DNA of 64,000 nucleotides from a cyanobiont of Ornithocercus magnificus (GCA_007996965.1 BIMP01000001.1:1-64000); one strand, 5' to 3'; shown: positions 28,757 to 39,003, numbered from the stretch's first letter. Translations and numbers: made by a program. The notes: generated by a model not told the origin, from the letters alone.

Positions 28757-29509
28757 CTACAAATAATCTCGGGGCTTAGGACAGACCTGCTGGACACGTC
28801 CGAGAATTTCTCCGTATGCTTCAATTACACCGCCTAGGTCATACCGGAACCGATCTTTGTCAAGAATTCTGTCGTAAATTCCGTCTCGCTGTTGATCCCA
28901 AAGTCGACAAGTATCTGGACTAATCTCATCAGCAACTACTAAAGTACCTTCAGAGTTAATTCCAAATTCGAGCTTAAAATCAACTAAGGTTAGGCCTAGT
29001 CTAGAAAATAGCATCACAAGACATTCATTTACTTGATACGTCAGCATCTCCATAGCTACACGGTGTTTAGGATCTACAAAGTCGAGTAGCTTAAGCCGCG
29101 CTTCTGTGAGTAATGGGTCGCCAAGATGGTCATCTTTGAGATAGAAATCAAGCAAAGCTGGTGTCAATACGGTGCCTAAAGCAATAGGCGTCTGACGACA
29201 GATTGAGCCTGCAGCGACATTACGCAGTACCACCTCGAGCGGAATTATGTCGGCACGTTGCACAACCATCCACGCATCACTGGCCAATCCGAGAAAGTGA
29301 GTAGGTATTCCTATATGTTCCAGTGCTTCGAAAAGCCGTGCCGAAATCTGGCAGTTCAACAATCCTTTCTTGTGCAGATACGTCTTCTTTTGAGCATTAA
29401 AAGCAGTCGTGTCGTTTTTAAACTCGACAAGGACTATGTCAGGTTCGGCGCCAGCAAATATTCTTTTTGCCTTGCCTTCGTAAAGCAGTAGACCATGATC
29501 AGGCATCAT
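28757..29509 (-). CDS. purC: Phosphoribosylaminoimidazole-succinocarboxamide synthase
   Basis: PurC is the SAICAR synthase of purine synthesis. The 250-residue length is usual. Motifs are [37 protein letters not shown] and [15 protein letters not shown]. It heads the seven-gene minus-strand set that runs into bamA and the lipid A genes. purD lies divergently about 860 bases away across a broken gene. Confidence 0.97.
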   Translation of the reverse strand: MMPDHGLLLYEGKAKRIFAGAEPDIVLVEFKNDTTAFNAQKKTYLHKKGLLNCQISARLFEALEHIGIPTHFLGLASDAWMVVQRADIIPLEVVLRNVAAGSICRQTPIALGTVLTPALLDFYLKDDHLGDPLLTEARLKLLDFVDPKHRVAMEMLTYQVNECLVMLFSRLGLTLVDFKLEFGINSEGTLVVADEISPDTCRLWDQQRDGIYDRILDKDRFRYDLGGVIEAYGEILGRVQQVCPKPRDYL

Positions 29510-29639
29510 AGGTCGAGGTGCATCGCTTCTGAAGCATGGTCTCCTAACTGCTGTGGTGGTCTCAGACGTCGCTTGAGATCTACTGTACCTTTGCTATAGT
29601 GTGGGTCGCTAGACCAGAATGGCCACAAGCTGTGATCAA

Positions 29640-30271
29640 CTGTCATGGCTGTTTCGTAAGAGTGTCGTTAACGACCTCCACTTTATTATCAGCCGTTGCT
29701 TGCTCTAGTGCCGTGTCAGGTGATCTGTTGGCTCTACCAGTATCTATTGATGTCAATAGTTCAGCTATTTGTTCTAGTAGGTCGATCACTTGCTGGGTAA
29801 GTGCAACCTCATGTTTTGCTAAAAGATCTAGATCTAATTATCTTAGCAGCGTGACATCCGCACACTCGCCAATCTCTAGAAATAGTTCATCGAAGTGAGC
29901 CGAGTCTATGGCAGCAAGACAACGCAGTATCAATACTGCATACCAGTGCTTCAGGGTGGCATTAGCAGGCTTATCCAGTAACAGGTAGCAGTATTAGTCT
30001 TCGCCAAGCGTAGAGTTGATATGAAAATCCTTCACTCCAAAAGGGCTTTAGTGCCAGTCTAACTATATTCAAATGGCTGTAGAGCTGGTACCACGAGCAT
30101 CAAACCTTCCTTTGGCTGATGCAAGCGCTTTCTAAGAGAAAAGCAGTGAGATTCCTCACACGCTTGCCGAAGTACAGTCGCCGTGCTGAAGCAACTTTCA
30201 AACTGCACTACATCTATTGGAGGCGGCGCTGACTCGATAAAAATAGATAGAGATAGGGCCTGAAAACCCAT
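29640..30271 (-). pseudogene. Broken conserved gene between purC and purD
   Basis: On the minus strand the first part is an open frame from an ATG at 30271 to 30059, including SLRKRLHQPKEGLMLVVPAL. The next coherent stretch is in another frame (ALKPFWSEGFSYQLYAWRRL) and ends at a stop near 29986. A third frame then reads LLLDKPANATLKHWYAVLIL and FDELFLEIGECADVTLLR, is broken by one in-frame TAA near 29836, and continues LDLDLLAKHEVALTQQVIDL to a stop near 29645. Two frame changes plus one nonsense codon in protein-like sequence indicate a recently disabled gene of about 210 codons. The family is not recognised. Confidence 0.6.
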
Positions 30272-30370
30272 GGGTTTGCCATCTTAAGAAAGTGGATGTA
30301 GGCACAGCAGTCTTTGGTAGTTAGATATTTAGCTAGTTAGGCCTAATTCATTTCTCTCCCCCTTAAAGTC

Positions 30371-31696
30371 ATGTCTTTATCCAGCCCATGTCAACACTCA
30401 TTGCCTCCACTCAGAAGACTACTCGTAGTTGGTAGTGGTGGTAGGGAGAATTCCTTGGCTTGGGCACTGCAACACGACAGAGAAATTGAACAGGTTTGGG
30501 TTAGCCCTGGAAACGGCGGTACAAATCTTATACCAGGTTGTAGGCAGCTCGCTATTGCTGAGACAGATGCTGTAAGCCTAGCTAGGGCATGTCAGCAGCG
30601 TAGTATTGATCTTGTCATAATCGGCCCTGAAGTTTCACTGGCTGCCGGGATTGCTGACGTCTTGCGTGCTGAAGGGCTAGCTGTGTTTGGTCCTGGAGCT
30701 GATGGTGCTCGCTTAGAAACTAGCAAAACTTGGGCTAAAGAGCTTATGAAAGAAGCTGGAGTACCAACAGCCAAGTACTGGTCTGTTCTATCTTTCAAGG
30801 AAGCTATGAATGTCCTCCATAGCCAGGGACATGCCTTGGTTGTGAAAGCTGACGGACTTGCATCTGGCAAGGGAGTAGTAGTGGCACGAACAATTAAAGA
30901 AACAGAAGAAGCAATCCGTGCGGCCTTTACTGGCCGCTTCGGCAATCCTACCTCTCGACTGGTACTGGAGGAGCGGCTGTGGGGACCAGAAGTATCAGTG
31001 TTCGCACTGTGCGATGGGGAACGGATGATGTTGTTACCCCCAGTGCAAGATCATAAACGCTTGAAGGATGGTGACCAGGGTCCTAACACTGGTGGTATGG
31101 GCGCCTATACACCAGCAAGGTTACTGAACTCTTCTACACTTGAAAATGTACGCGAGACTATTTTAGAGCCAACGCTTACTGCTCTGAGACAGCGACAGAT
31201 TAACTACCGAGGTGTTATCTATGCGGGACTTATGCTTACAGCTGATGGTCCTAGGGTGATTGAGTTCAACTGTCGCTTTGGAGACCCTGAATGTCAGGCA
31301 TTAATGCCTTTACTTGGGGAACAATTAGCACGTGTTTTGCAGTGTTGTGCTTTAGGGACTCTTGACCATGCTCCTAAGTTGACAATTTTCGAGCGCTGTA
31401 GTGCTTGTGTAGTCGCAGCTGCTGCCGGTTACCCAGGAGCACCACGGAAGGGTACCCCGATGAAAATTGGCTTACAGCCAAATGCATCCCTACAAATATT
31501 CTACGCAGGTACCTGTAATGACGGCAAAGGTGGCTTGGTGACTTGCGGCGGGCGGGTGCTCGCTGTAGTCGCACAGGGGGAGAACTTTAACGAAGCTTTC
31601 ACAGCAGCATATACAGGAATAAGCAGTATCGAGTTCCAAGGTATGCAGTACCGGCGCGATATTGGATATCAGGTGAGGACTGAACCAAAGCTTTAA
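30371..31696 (+). CDS. purD: Phosphoribosylamine-glycine ligase
   Basis: PurD makes glycinamide ribonucleotide, the second purine step. The 441-residue ATP-grasp protein has LLVVGSGGRENSLAWAL at the N-terminus, ALVVKADGLASGKGVVVA, HKRLKDGDQGPNTGGMGAY and VIEFNCRFGDPECQALMPLL. All core motifs are intact. It diverges from the broken gene and purC. Confidence 0.97.
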   Translation: MSLSSPCQHSLPPLRRLLVVGSGGRENSLAWALQHDREIEQVWVSPGNGGTNLIPGCRQLAIAETDAVSLARACQQRSIDLVIIGPEVSLAAGIADVLRAEGLAVFGPGADGARLETSKTWAKELMKEAGVPTAKYWSVLSFKEAMNVLHSQGHALVVKADGLASGKGVVVARTIKETEEAIRAAFTGRFGNPTSRLVLEERLWGPEVSVFALCDGERMMLLPPVQDHKRLKDGDQGPNTGGMGAYTPARLLNSSTLENVRETILEPTLTALRQRQINYRGVIYAGLMLTADGPRVIEFNCRFGDPECQALMPLLGEQLARVLQCCALGTLDHAPKLTIFERCSACVVAAAAGYPGAPRKGTPMKIGLQPNASLQIFYAGTCNDGKGGLVTCGGRVLAVVAQGENFNEAFTAAYTGISSIEFQGMQYRRDIGYQVRTEPKL

Positions 31697-31878
31697 ATCA
31701 TTATATCTTGCCAGGTGAATTGAGACACATCTTTAGGCGGAGCTGAAGATTACCAAAGATTGAGTTCATAATAAGAGCGTTACATATAAAGCTAACTGAG
31801 TAAGTAAGCAGTTTGACTCACTGTTACTTTGAGAAACTGGTACTATGTGTAAGCTTAGGCTTACAATTGGACATAAGC

Positions 31879-33282
31879 ATGTTAGAAGACCTACGCGAAG
31901 AATATGATAGCTTTGGAGTCGTGCAAGTTCCTGCAAGGAGACTTTGGGGTGCTCAAACGCAACGATCACTGCAATATTTTAATATTGGAGATGACCTGAT
32001 CCCAAAGGAAATGGTCCCCGCTTATGCTATCCTAAAAAAGGCAGCAGCAAAGGTTAATTATATATCAGGCAGCATTACAAATGAACAAGCTAAGCTGATT
32101 GGACTAGCATGCGACGAGATTATAAGAGGTCAACACACAAATGAGTTCCCACTCCATGTCTGGATGACAGGAAGTGGCACGCAATTCAACATGAATATAA
32201 ATGAAGTAATAGCAAACCGTTGTTCACAGTTAGTAAACCAACCCTTAGGAAGCAAGAGACCAGTACATCCTAATGATCATGTTAATATGTCTCAATCATC
32301 TAATGATTCTTTTCCTTCAGCAATGAATATTGCTGCTTGCATTAGCCTACACAGCAATCTTTTCCCAAAGGTCAAGGCTCTCAGGGAGGCATTAGATGCC
32401 AAATCTTCTGCGTGGTCTGACATTGTCAAGATAGGAAGAACGCACTTACAAGATGCTACGCCACTAACATTGGGCCAAGAATTCTCAGGATATGTAGGAA
32501 TGCTTGATGATAACCTATCTCGGCTTAAGTATTGTCTTAAGGGACTTTATCGCCTGGCTCTTGGTGGCACTGCTGTAGGCACTGGTATTAACACCAACAG
32601 AAGGTTCGATGAAAAAGTCGCTGTAGAGATTAGTAAATTGACTGGACTCCCATTTGCTACAGCCAAGAACAAGTTCGCTATCCAGGGTGCCCATGATGAT
32701 CTTGTCCACCTTAGCGCTTCTCTAAGAACTCTTGCAATCTCACTATATAAGATTGCTAATGATATTCGTCTGATGTCATGTGGACCCCGGGCAGGATTCA
32801 ATGAACTATCAATCCCTTCCAACGAACCGGGTTCATCAATTATGCCAGGTAAAGTTAACCCAACCCAATGTGAGGCGCTTACCATGATAGCTGCTCAGGT
32901 TATGGCTAATGATACAGCGGTGATGTTAGGTGGTGCTGGAGGACAACTCGAGATGAATGTTTACAAACCCCTGCTAATTTTTAACATCATGCAGTCTATT
33001 CGGATCATTAGTGATGGCTGTGAGAATTTTCGGCTTTTTCTCGTCGAAGGGATCGAGCCAAACCATAAACAACTGAAAAGCTTTGTTGATCGATCCCTGA
33101 TGCTTGTTACAGCTCTTAGTCCCATCATTGGCTATGATAAAGCATCTAAGATTGCTCGCTATGCACTTGATCACGATATAACACTGAGACAAGCAGCCTT
33201 ACAGCTTGAATTTATCTCTGAGGAGGAATTTGATAGAATTGTTGATCCTAAGAAAATGATCTGTCCCTATACACCCAGATAA
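31879..33282 (+). CDS. fumC: Fumarate hydratase class II (FumC type), AT-rich
   Basis: FumC interconverts fumarate and malate without an iron-sulfur cluster. I use ATG 31879 ([20 protein letters not shown]), 467 residues. Motifs are [41 protein letters not shown] and the signature [11 protein letters not shown]. By hand count 32041-32400 is about 41% GC, against about 48% in purD (30601-30840). It sits between purD and nblS, where I do not expect fumC in related genomes. Both points suggest horizontal gain or replacement, which only phylogeny could settle. The enzyme itself looks complete. Confidence 0.94.
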   Translation: MLEDLREEYDSFGVVQVPARRLWGAQTQRSLQYFNIGDDLIPKEMVPAYAILKKAAAKVNYISGSITNEQAKLIGLACDEIIRGQHTNEFPLHVWMTGSGTQFNMNINEVIANRCSQLVNQPLGSKRPVHPNDHVNMSQSSNDSFPSAMNIAACISLHSNLFPKVKALREALDAKSSAWSDIVKIGRTHLQDATPLTLGQEFSGYVGMLDDNLSRLKYCLKGLYRLALGGTAVGTGINTNRRFDEKVAVEISKLTGLPFATAKNKFAIQGAHDDLVHLSASLRTLAISLYKIANDIRLMSCGPRAGFNELSIPSNEPGSSIMPGKVNPTQCEALTMIAAQVMANDTAVMLGGAGGQLEMNVYKPLLIFNIMQSIRIISDGCENFRLFLVEGIEPNHKQLKSFVDRSLMLVTALSPIIGYDKASKIARYALDHDITLRQAALQLEFISEEEFDRIVDPKKMICPYTPR

Positions 33283-33500
33283 AGTAAAAGTATAAGCACT
33301 TGAAGATCACTGACTAATTGGAAAATACCAAGTACTTAAAGCGAGACATAATCAAACTGTCATTTGTCTATGTCTATTACGATGTGCAAGTATATTCTGG
33401 TGCAAGCTACTAAGACTTCTAGTTAAACCTGGCAAGCCCTATAAGCTGAAACAACTCAGTTAGCGACTTCAGATCTAGGCTGGAGAACCGTTGGACATGC

Positions 33501-35570
33501 ATGATGGTCAGCGACTCCGTCTCTAAGGTGGCTGACTGGGCCTCTGATTCTGGGCCTAAGTCGCCGCAGCCACCTGGCTGGCGTCAACACCTACGTGCTT
33601 GGTGGGCAGAATTCAGCCTCCAGACGAAGCTTTTGGCCGTAGCGACTTTGGTGGTGAGCCTGACGATGACAGGCATAACCTTCTTTGCTCTTAACGGTAT
33701 TCAGCGAGATGCAGGCATGAATGACACCCGTTACGCTCGTGACCTTGGTTTACTGCTAGCGGGAAATGTCACCGAGATGGTTGCCGAAGGGCGAGATCAT
33801 GAACTAGCTAATGTAGCAGAGCGGTTTTGGCGGTCAAGCCGCAGCATACGCTATATCTTCTTCGCTGATCCTGATGGAGTTATCTACCTAGGAATCCCGA
33901 TCAGTGCTTCACCGTCCAGTAGCGACTCCCTGCGGTTGAGCCGCCGCTTGGAACTTCCTGCTGATTTGCAGCGGCGCCCTCAAAACCCCCTAGTACGTCA
34001 GCACTTAACTCCTCAAGGTCTTGTCACAGATGTCTTTGTCCCATTGATGCGGAATGGTCAAGAGTTAGGCGTACTTGGACTTGGAGTCAACCCTAACGAG
34101 ACAGCTTTGGCCAGCGCAGCTTTAACTCGGGAAGTTACAGTAGCTGTGTTCATCTCAATCTGGGTTCTAGTGATACTTGGTGCCGTGTTTAATGCTCTCA
34201 CAATCACTCAGCCAGTGAAAGAGTTGCTACGCGGCGTCCGCGATATTGCTGCTGGCAGATTTGATGCACGCATTGCTACTCCAGTGGATGGAGAGCTGGG
34301 GGAACTACTAGCTGGTTTCAATGCAATGGCCTCTCAGCTCCAAGTTTATGATGCCGCCAATATTGAAGAGCTTAAAGCAGCACAGGCTAAGCAACAGTCT
34401 CTGATTGCCACTATGGCTGACGGCGCTATCCTGTTAGACGCTGAGGGCTATATCGTACTTGCCAACCCAACAGCACGACGACTATTTCGGTGGGAAGGCC
34501 GCAATCTAGAAGGCTGTAGCCTTCTAGAAGAACTTCCTGACCTTCTCAGTGTAGAGCTGAGTAGTGCACTCGATAGTTTACTGACAAACCACTCTGACAG
34601 CAGTGACTTACGCAGCCGGATTGATGACCCACCTCGGACATTCCGAATCGTCTTGCAATCTGTCCGGGATCCAAATGCAGAGATGCTAAGAGGTATCGCG
34701 GTTACAGTCCAAGACTTAACCCGAGAAGTAGAATTAAACGCTGCACAAAGCCGCTTTATCAGTAATGTCTCCCACGAGTTACGCACACCATTATTCAATA
34801 TCAAGAGCTATGTGGAAACATTATATGACCTTGGCGACCATTTAAGTGAGGAGGAAAAACATGAATTCCTTGGTGTTGCTAATGCCGAGACTGATCGACT
34901 CACAAGATTAGTAAATGATGTTCTTGACCTTTCAAGACTTGAGTCAGAGCAAACTATGCAGTTCAAGCCGATGTGCTTGCGACCAGCTATGGAGCAGACA
35001 TTACGCAATTACCGACTCAACGCTGAAGAAAAACAAGTTTACCTGGAACTTGATGTAGAGGAAGCTACACCAGAGATCATTGGGAACTGGGATCTACTAC
35101 TACAAGTCTTAGACAACCTAGTCGGAAATGCCTTAAAATTTAGCAGACCAGGTAGCATCTTAATGCTAAGAGCTTATACTTGGCCAGATATCTGTCCGAT
35201 GTCAGATAGTCTACCGTTGGTAACAACTGAGGCAGCGCCCTACTGCACCTTGATTACACCACTACCTAGACTGCGTGTGGAGGTAGCTGATAGTGGTTGT
35301 GGTATTAGTGTGGAAGATCAGCAAAGAATTTTTGACCGTTTTTACCGAGTTGAGAATGCAGTGCACACAGAGGTAGGAACAGGATTGGGGCTATCAATCG
35401 TACGAGGTATTCTTGAAAAACATGGTAGCCGAATCAACTTGGCTAGTGAGCTTGGGGTAGGCACTACCTTCTGGTTTGATTTACCTCTTGGTCAATCGGA
35501 TTTTGAAGAGATGCAGGTTCAGGCAGAGCTTCAGGAGAACTTATCTTTAAAGAACCAATCAATCATCTGA
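33501..35570 (+). CDS. nblS: Sensor histidine kinase NblS (Hik33 family)
   Basis: NblS/Hik33 is the conserved cyanobacterial sensor for high light, nutrient and cold stress. The 689-residue protein has a first membrane helix near residues 42-65, a periplasmic region and a second helix near 212-235. A HAMP domain (TITQPVKELLRGVRDIAAGR), a PAS domain (SLIATMADGAILLDAEGYIV) and HisKA with the phospho-histidine in FISNVSHELRTPLFN (about residue 425) follow. The HATPase domain has NLVGNALKFS, VADSGCGIS and GTGLGLSIVRG. Its 3' end overlaps kaiC by 12 bases, tail to tail. Confidence 0.95.
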   Translation: MMVSDSVSKVADWASDSGPKSPQPPGWRQHLRAWWAEFSLQTKLLAVATLVVSLTMTGITFFALNGIQRDAGMNDTRYARDLGLLLAGNVTEMVAEGRDHELANVAERFWRSSRSIRYIFFADPDGVIYLGIPISASPSSSDSLRLSRRLELPADLQRRPQNPLVRQHLTPQGLVTDVFVPLMRNGQELGVLGLGVNPNETALASAALTREVTVAVFISIWVLVILGAVFNALTITQPVKELLRGVRDIAAGRFDARIATPVDGELGELLAGFNAMASQLQVYDAANIEELKAAQAKQQSLIATMADGAILLDAEGYIVLANPTARRLFRWEGRNLEGCSLLEELPDLLSVELSSALDSLLTNHSDSSDLRSRIDDPPRTFRIVLQSVRDPNAEMLRGIAVTVQDLTREVELNAAQSRFISNVSHELRTPLFNIKSYVETLYDLGDHLSEEEKHEFLGVANAETDRLTRLVNDVLDLSRLESEQTMQFKPMCLRPAMEQTLRNYRLNAEEKQVYLELDVEEATPEIIGNWDLLLQVLDNLVGNALKFSRPGSILMLRAYTWPDICPMSDSLPLVTTEAAPYCTLITPLPRLRVEVADSGCGISVEDQQRIFDRFYRVENAVHTEVGTGLGLSIVRGILEKHGSRINLASELGVGTTFWFDLPLGQSDFEEMQVQAELQENLSLKNQSII
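34505..34528. repeat. Perfect 11-bp inverted repeat inside nblS
   Basis: TCTAGAAGGCT (34505-34515) and AGCCTTCTAGA (34518-34528) are exact reverse complements around a 2-base centre. They lie in the PAS domain coding region (LEGCSLLEE). Confidence 0.9.
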
Positions 35571-37097
35571 GGCAAAGCCTCGCACAATCCTTGACAGTTC
35601 ACTACGCTCGTCGTTGGTGACACGGTGTGGCACGCCGCTGATAATTCTTTCAAAGTTGGAGAAAGAGTCCCTAACTTGCGGACCGTTACCTGTTATCACG
35701 AATTCGCGAATTCCCTTATCATGCCAAGAACCACGCATCTTGAAAACATTGAGTGCTCGGGCCATTGCACCACGAATCTCAACATACTGTAATAGTAGGA
35801 TTGTATCAGTGATTGTAGAAATGTGAGAGTCAGTGATTGAGTGACTTCCCATGAATTCCTCAGCGGTGTTAGTAAAGAAGCCAGCAATTTCTTCTTGCTT
35901 GGCAAAGCCTGTTACACCTATGACAAACTGCCTGAAAGCATTGCGGCTAACGCCACGTGCGAGAGCAGAAAGAGAGTCGATTGCCATCCGAGATGGTTTG
36001 AACTGGCTGATCTCAGTTTTAATGATCTGCAGGTGATCCTCAAGCCCAGTAGACTCAGGATACGCACAGATAATTTTGAGAAGTGTGTCCTGTTCCATTT
36101 GCTCGAAATCAATGCCCCAGCTAGTTGCATTGCGCAGAAGTTGGGCCCGGGATTCCTCATAAGCGAACAAGATAGCACGCTCCTTGTTACGACAGGCATC
36201 TTCAATAAACTTAGAAACTAGCAGAGTCTTACCAGTTCCAGTAGCACCAGTGGCCAAGATAATTGAGTCTTTGAAGAAGCCACCACCACACATCTCGTCG
36301 AGGTGGGGAACACCAGAACTAACCCGCACATTTGATGACCTTTGTGTAAGGCGCATGGCTCCCAGCGGAAAGATATTAATACCATGGGTACCCATTGTAA
36401 AAGGGAATTCACCTTTCATATGTGTCGTACCACGAAGCTTGAGAATTTCGACTGTTCGGCGGCGACGTTCCCCTTCCAGCACGTTGCGAAGAATAACTAC
36501 GTTATCAGAGACAAATTCTTCGACGCCATAGCGTGCAATTGGGCCGTATTCATCGATACGTTCAGTAGTCATTACCGTGGTAACACCAATTTCTTTAAGA
36601 CGCGCGATAAGTCGAAAAATCTCGCGGCGAAGGACAGAGACGGCATCATACTGCTGAAACACAGCTGTAATCGAGTCAATTGCAACGCGCTTCGCTTTGT
36701 ACTTGCGGATGGCGTAGTTTATGCGCTCAATCAGTCCAGACAGATCAAAACTGCCAGCAACATCCTGTCCGTCAGGATCCGGAGATGCATCTAGGATAAA
36801 TAACTTGTCTTGTTCGACTAGCTCCTGTAGATTCCAGCCAAAACTTGCAGCATTCCTCAAAATATCAAGCGGTGATTCTTCAAATGTGATAAAGATACCA
36901 GGTTCATCAAAATGGGCAATGCCGTTGTGGAGGAAGTGTAGTGAGAAAACTGTCTTGCCAGTTCCCGAAGTACCACTAATTAAGGTACTGCGACCAACTG
37001 GTAGCCCACCTTGACAGATATCATCAAAACCCTCAATACCAGTCGGCAACTTCTGCACTTGCATTTGTGGAGGAGCGCTGGGGCTAGGGATTGGCAT
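35559..37097 (-). CDS. kaiC: Circadian clock ATPase KaiC
   Basis: KaiC is the central clock protein, a double-domain RecA-like ATPase with autokinase and autophosphatase cycles. The 512-residue length is standard. CI has GTSGTGKTVFS and CII has GATGTGKTLLVSKF. The phosphorylation site SHISTITDTILLLQY contains the adjacent Ser-Thr pair (S431/T432 by S. elongatus numbering). Catalytic glutamate pairs appear in ITFEES and FAYEES. The gene is last in kaiA-kaiB-kaiC and overlaps the end of nblS by 12 bases on the opposite strand. Confidence 0.98.
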   Translation of the reverse strand: MPIPSPSAPPQMQVQKLPTGIEGFDDICQGGLPVGRSTLISGTSGTGKTVFSLHFLHNGIAHFDEPGIFITFEESPLDILRNAASFGWNLQELVEQDKLFILDASPDPDGQDVAGSFDLSGLIERINYAIRKYKAKRVAIDSITAVFQQYDAVSVLRREIFRLIARLKEIGVTTVMTTERIDEYGPIARYGVEEFVSDNVVILRNVLEGERRRRTVEILKLRGTTHMKGEFPFTMGTHGINIFPLGAMRLTQRSSNVRVSSGVPHLDEMCGGGFFKDSIILATGATGTGKTLLVSKFIEDACRNKERAILFAYEESRAQLLRNATSWGIDFEQMEQDTLLKIICAYPESTGLEDHLQIIKTEISQFKPSRMAIDSLSALARGVSRNAFRQFVIGVTGFAKQEEIAGFFTNTAEEFMGSHSITDSHISTITDTILLLQYVEIRGAMARALNVFKMRGSWHDKGIREFVITGNGPQVRDSFSNFERIISGVPHRVTNDERSELSRIVRGFASDD

Positions 37098-37164
37098 AGC
37101 AACCGCTGTCTAGAAAGAAGCTAGAGATGGAGTAAGTTAAATAGGAGTAGACATACATCTAGAA

Positions 37165-37530
37165 CTAGGGATCTGTAGAATCAGCAGCGTCATCTGTCAA
37201 TTTGTCTAGAAGCTCAGCGGAGGAGGCACCATCCGCATCCAAAAGTTCGTCGTAAAGTAGATCAAGGCCGATTAACACGCGCTCACGATCAGACAAGTCG
37301 CCAATAATGCGTCGTACTGGTGGTGGAAGGATCTTAGAAAGGGTTGGTGTAGCTAGGATCTTGTCCTCCTCAGCTAATTGTGGATTCTTAAAAACATCAA
37401 TCACTTTCAGTGCATAGACGCCCTGAAATTCTGTCTCCAGAATGTCGCGGAGTGCCTTGAGAGCCCTCATAGAATTCGGTGTGTTGCCAGCAACATAAAG
37501 CTTGAGGATGTAAGTCTTGCGCAGTCTCAT
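37165..37530 (-). CDS. kaiB: Circadian clock protein KaiB
   Basis: KaiB binds phosphorylated KaiC at night and sequesters KaiA. I start at ATG 37530 ([20 protein letters not shown]), 121 residues. A TTG at 37545 would overlap the kaiA stop and add five residues. The thioredoxin-like core includes [20 protein letters not shown] and [20 protein letters not shown]. The acidic tail ([15 protein letters not shown]) is usual for marine Synechococcus types. It is tightly packed between kaiA and kaiC. Confidence 0.97.
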   Translation of the reverse strand: MRLRKTYILKLYVAGNTPNSMRALKALRDILETEFQGVYALKVIDVFKNPQLAEEDKILATPTLSKILPPPVRRIIGDLSDRERVLIGLDLLYDELLDADGASSAELLDKLTDDAADSTDP

Positions 37531-37541
37531 GACGCCTGATT

Positions 37542-38411
37542 TCAACTGGATAAGTGGCGTAGGCTAGATCCAAGCCCTAATGGGAGATCTGCCGGCATAG
37601 AGCGGCGGTACATCTCACAAAGATGTGCTACCACATCTAGAAGCATCAGTCTATAGTCCTGTAAGAAGTTATCCTTATGTCCCTCAAGGCTAAGTTGCTT
37701 GTGAAATTCGTCAATGAGGTCGACGTGAATCTCCACTATGCGTGTAATTGGCAGATTCCCAAAAAATGATGTGTTGACAAAGCTCTCCAGCGCCTGATTA
37801 GCGGCGGCGGGATCGTGGAAATAACTGATTAGCAGATTATGGTAGGTGCGTTTAAGCGACTGCAGAAGCTCGCACTGCTCATCTGGTGCTAAGTTAATTA
37901 AGAATCGAGCTGGATCACGTTTGTAAAAGACTCCGAGACAGCCAAGCCGCTCCTGCAGACGATTTGCAAGGTGCCAAGTCTCTGACCGAACAAGACTATT
38001 CTCACTGCAGGGCTTATTACTCCCACAACGTCCTTCTTTCTGACCATGGCGCAGGAAGCAAGAAATAGCAGCATCAACATTGTATCCAAGTTGCTCAAGT
38101 TGATCAACTGGTAGGTGCACTTCTTCTGAATGATAATCTACCCTCCCTATCAAATCCCCCACTACAACAGCAGGGAACAAAAGTCCTTCATGCTGTAAGT
38201 CATCCCGTGCTCTGTTATCTAGTAGCGAAGGATCGACAACAATGGCGTCTACAGCCTCACGCTGGCTTGCCAAGACTTTTACAAGATTGCCTTTATTTAC
38301 CCCTGGCAATTCAACAAGTCGGTAGCGATTAGAGGGAAGCCAGTGGCGGCAAACTGCTATAAGCTCATCTGATCTTAGTAACAAGGCAATGGTCAGTGCC
38401 GGCTTGACCAT
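37542..38411 (-). CDS. kaiA: Circadian clock protein KaiA, full length
   Basis: KaiA stimulates KaiC autophosphorylation by holding its A-loop exposed. The 289-residue length covers both domains: an N-terminal pseudo-receiver (about 1-135, [20 protein letters not shown]) and the C-terminal four-helix dimer domain (about 185-285, [20 protein letters not shown] and [20 protein letters not shown]). The frame is intact. Prochlorococcus lacks functional kaiA, so this marks a Synechococcus-type clock able to oscillate. It is first in the kaiABC set and divergent from rplU. Confidence 0.96.
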   Translation of the reverse strand: MVKPALTIALLLRSDELIAVCRHWLPSNRYRLVELPGVNKGNLVKVLASQREAVDAIVVDPSLLDNRARDDLQHEGLLFPAVVVGDLIGRVDYHSEEVHLPVDQLEQLGYNVDAAISCFLRHGQKEGRCGSNKPCSENSLVRSETWHLANRLQERLGCLGVFYKRDPARFLINLAPDEQCELLQSLKRTYHNLLISYFHDPAAANQALESFVNTSFFGNLPITRIVEIHVDLIDEFHKQLSLEGHKDNFLQDYRLMLLDVVAHLCEMYRRSMPADLPLGLGSSLRHLSS

Positions 38412-38446
38412 GATGAGCGGACACTGTCTGGATTAATTGGCAAGTC

Positions 38447-38474
38447 TTGACGAGAGATGCTGAAAGGGTAAAAT
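38447..38474 (+). promoter_or_regulatory. Predicted sigma-70 type promoter of rplU-rpmA
   Basis: TTGACG (38447-38452) and TAAAAT (38469-38474) are separated by 16 bases, close to the housekeeping consensus. They lie about 110 bases upstream of rplU and downstream of no other plus-strand gene, leaving a leader of roughly 100 bases. Confidence 0.55.
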
Positions 38475-38581
38475 CTGTGTACAATTTTCTGATTGAGTCT
38501 CAAGCTGAACTTGATAGGGAGGCATGAGTTACTCCAGTCTCGTGCTTTTCTTCCAAGCTTATACGCGTCCTTAAATGCCCC

Positions 38582-38953
38582 ATGGTTGAACTTGCCAAGC
38601 CAACTGTCGAACCAGACCCAGGTACTTATGCAATTGTCGACGCTTCTGGACAGCAATTCTGGCTGCAACCTAGCCGCTACTATGACATTGACAGACTTCA
38701 TGCAGACATTGACTCTACCGTGACCTTTGATAATGTCCTACTGATTAGGGACAAAAACGGTACCACCCTTGGTAAGCCTTATGTGAAAGATGCTAAGGTT
38801 GAGCTAAAGGTAATGGCACACCGCCGTGGTCCTAAAATTGTCGTCTACAAGATGCGTCCGAAGAAGAAGACACGACGTAAGAACGGCCATAGGCAAGAAC
38901 TGACACGAGTAATGGTTCAGTCCATATCTGTTGATGGTAAAGCTCTCGCCTAG
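38582..38953 (+). CDS. rplU: 50S ribosomal protein L21
   Basis: L21 is a large-subunit protein. The 123-residue sequence has YAIVDASGQQFWLQPSRYYD at the N-terminus and the basic stretch KIVVYKMRPKKKTRRKNGHR. It forms the usual pair with rpmA, 50 bases downstream. Confidence 0.97.
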   Translation: MVELAKPTVEPDPGTYAIVDASGQQFWLQPSRYYDIDRLHADIDSTVTFDNVLLIRDKNGTTLGKPYVKDAKVELKVMAHRRGPKIVVYKMRPKKKTRRKNGHRQELTRVMVQSISVDGKALA

Positions 38954-39003
38954 ATCCTAAGAATTTAGGCTGTCTCACATTGCACTCTCAACCTTAATCT
39001 TCC

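Noticed and set aside
35700-35713. 14-base palindrome GAATTCGCGAATTC in kaiC, considered as a HIP1-like element
   Set aside because: HIP1 is GCGATCGC; this differs and occurs once as far as I saw.
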